Shown here: in pieces, positions 62,801 to 64,000 of the stretch
Numbering within the stretch: the stretch's first letter is position 1
Layout: every line of letters starts with the position of its first letter
Source: Trema orientale
Lineage: Eukaryota > Streptophyta > Magnoliopsida > Rosales > Cannabaceae
Assembly: GCA_002914845.1 (NCBI GenBank)
Contig: JXTC01000040.1
Span: 1,364,925-1,428,924 of the forward strand
Direction of reading: 5' to 3'
Length of the DNA: 64,000 bases
Program-made: the position numbers and the translations under genes
The notes under the pieces: model-generated
Databases searched by the model: none
What the model was told of the DNA's origin: nothing
What the model saw: only the letters and a program-made list of their open reading frames with translations

Positions 62801-64000
62801 TTCAACATCATTTGCAACCAAAGTAATTCACAAATTCACATATAGACCCATCAGTACAAAGTTCAGAAAAAGATAAATCTTATTTGTTCCTTTCCTGAAA
62901 AATATACCCTTATTTGTTTCTTTCCTGAAAGATAAATCTCCACTTTCTTATTTGTTCTTTTCCTGAAGAATATACCTTTCCCAGGAGTCATTTTTAAGTA
63001 CCGGAGAATTCTGTAGATAGCTTTAAGATGATCTTCATTAGGCTTGTTTATAAACTGACTCACCACACTTACTGAAAACCCAATGTCAGGTCTTGTATGG
63101 GAGAGGTAGATGAGTTTGCCAACCAGACGTTGATATCTTCCTGTGTCAACTGGAGAATTGTCTTCCTTGAAACTAAGTTTGTAGTTCGAGTCCATTGGAG
63201 TATCTGCAGGTTTGCATCCCAACATACCGGTTTCTTTAAGTAAATCTAGGACATACTTGCGTTGTGACACCACAGTTCCTTTCTTGGAACGAGCTATCTC
63301 CATACCTAGGAAGTACCTCAAATTTCGTAAGTCTTTAATTTCAAATTCCTTAACAATGATATCCTTCAAACTGACTATTTCTTCTGCAAAGTCTCTAGTT
63401 ATAATGATATCATCAACGTACACGATGAGAACAATAATTCTTCCATTCATCAAGAACTTTGTAAATAGAGTGATCTGATTGACCCTGAGTATAACCTTAC
63501 TTCTTTACTACCTTAGTGAATCTATCAAGCTATGCCCGAGGGGACTATGCTTTAGTCCATATAAAGACTTTTGCAGTTTGCAAACTTTATTGGTATTAGC
63601 TTTTATTGGAATTTCAGAATTGTTTATTCCTACTTTTCTGATTTCCTTTATTTATTTTTCCTCCTTGTCTTATGGGTGTTTTGGCTGGTTTGCTTCCAGC
63701 AACCAGTTTTATGTTCCCTGTTTTAGGGATTGTGTTTTGCTTTATTTTTCCTGTTTTTAGGCTTGGAATCCCTGTTTTCAGGGATTGTTTTTTGGTTTGT
63801 TTGTAGAGGCTGTCTTTCCCTGAAGTCTCTATAAAACCTGGTTGTATTTTGTGTTGTGAATGTAAGTAAAATAAGAGGTTTTTCTCTCTAATTTCTTCAT
63901 AGTATCAGCGCTGGAAATCTGAACCAAACCCTTAAAAAAAAAAAACAAAATGGCCTCAAATTTAGGTTCTGAGGTAACCTCCAGAAGTCAGGGTGCAAAC
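56815..64000 (+). CDS. B-block-binding subunit of TFIIIC (large subunit), 5' part, runs off the window
   Basis: This is the nuclear DNA-binding subunit of RNA polymerase III factor TFIIIC, which recognises the B box of tRNA genes. Eight coding exons join in phase to 907 codons: 56815-57194, 57591-57969, 58100-58174, 58267-58329, 59097-59306, 59852-60424, 60531-61286, 61578-61862. The start MDSVISSALEEICSHGEAGV is family-like. A winged-helix B-block domain follows at about residues 127-165 (ENGITQNQLGKEFGIKGQYL then FYVLRKLEYQGLIVRQ). Later come ELPIEHQVYDMIDAAGSKGL, VCRGLGIDNKKNYDRL, VHRVWTPG, a Ser/Asp-rich linker, RREKWILERLQNEKFII and SEAMRANGFILAKIIRAKLL. Plant homologues run to about 1800 residues, so roughly half is present. 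The last donor (GAG/GTAAGC at 61863) opens an intron that holds two copia elements and continues past the window. From memory AT1G17450 is the Arabidopsis equivalent. Confidence 0.93.
58791..58871. repeat. 27-bp minisatellite, three copies
   Basis: Three copies of GATAACTGTCNNAACTGTTT plus CATTGGA (58791-58817, 58818-58844, 58845-58871) differ by one to three bases. They lie in the fourth TFIIIC coding intron. Confidence 0.92.
62315..64000 (-). mobile_element. Ty1/copia element (minus strand), 3' part, inside the TFIIIC gene
   Basis: A short 3' LTR is inferred at about 62315-62516 (TGTT...CACA on the plus strand), with a purine-rich tract (GAGTGGAAA on the minus strand) just inside it. RNase H and reverse transcriptase regions follow (about 62524-63590), with the copia YVDD signature near 63410. 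The copy is broken, with several interruptions. At about 63591 a second element, in the opposite direction, has inserted into it. Its other LTR is outside the window, so age cannot be judged. Confidence 0.85.
63591..64000 (+). mobile_element. Second copia-type LTR element (plus strand), 5' LTR and gag start only
   Basis: A putative 5' LTR of about 309 bp runs from TGGTATTAGC (63591) to TTTCTTCA (63899), with a TATA-like CTATAAAACC near 63830. It is followed by TAGTATCAGCGCTGG (63900-63914), close to the plant initiator-tRNA-Met primer-binding site TGGTATCAGAGC. An ATG at 63950 opens a frame (MASNLGSEVTSRSQGAN) up to the window edge that looks like a gag start. It is nested in the minus-strand copia element. 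Whether it is whole cannot be told here. Confidence 0.7.

Overview
The window is nuclear DNA of a flowering plant, most likely a rosid dicot. It is AT-rich, its genes have many short GT-AG introns, it carries plant-only families (ELF4-like, a TRF-like Myb protein, a PPR relic), and its intergenic space is full of plant MITEs and Ty1/copia elements. Two stretches of N (a single N at 14377 and a run at 33704-33731) show that this is a draft assembly.

Layout. 1-7200: AT-rich intergenic DNA with a probable SINE and a 770-bp PIF/Harbinger-type MITE ending about 200 bp before the first gene. 7214-9264 (+): ten-exon omega-amidase. 9690-10650 (+): decayed PPR gene. 11221-14405 (-): eleven-exon DRG2-type GTPase. 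15105-15459: Mutator-like MITE. 16788-22167 (-): eight-exon TRF-like Myb DNA-binding protein. 22.2-28.4 kb: AT-rich desert with inverted-repeat and tandem-repeat elements. 28462-30866 (-): six-exon ribosomal protein S3. 31518-37457 (-): copia element with both LTRs and a 5-bp target duplication. 38864-41699 (+): nine-exon plastid-type Rossmann-fold (atypical SDR) protein. 44200-44544 (-): ELF4-like clock protein. 45.6-51.4 kb: repeat-rich spacer. 51455-56682: degenerate PIF/Harbinger transposon with a Gypsy fragment and a MITE inside it. 56815 to beyond the end (+): first eight exons (907 codons) of the B-block-binding subunit of TFIIIC; its next intron holds two nested copia elements that run off the window.

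Exon-intron models for seven genes were built by hand from splice signals, unbroken phase and recognised protein families. Six give closed reading frames from ATG to stop (309, 388, 635, 235, 325 and 114 residues) and the seventh is open at the window edge. From memory, DRG, TRF-like, ELF4-like and TFIIIC genes also lie side by side on Arabidopsis chromosome 1 (AT1G17470, 17460, 17455, 17450), so the gene core looks like an ancient collinear block opened up by extra genes and transposons.

The genes are not an operon or a pathway; they are mainly housekeeping genes (translation, GTPase, RNA polymerase III transcription, amide metabolism) plus one clock gene. I found no convincing undescribed system. 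The most useful oddities are an assembly collapse hidden behind one N in DRG2, a GC-AG intron in the same gene, a 16-nt micro-exon in the omega-amidase, a palindromic AACGACATGTCGTT-type motif that clusters upstream of the SDR gene, a tandem duplication that copied a retrotransposon-host junction, and a family link between the MITE at 6.2 kb and the Harbinger relic at 51-57 kb.
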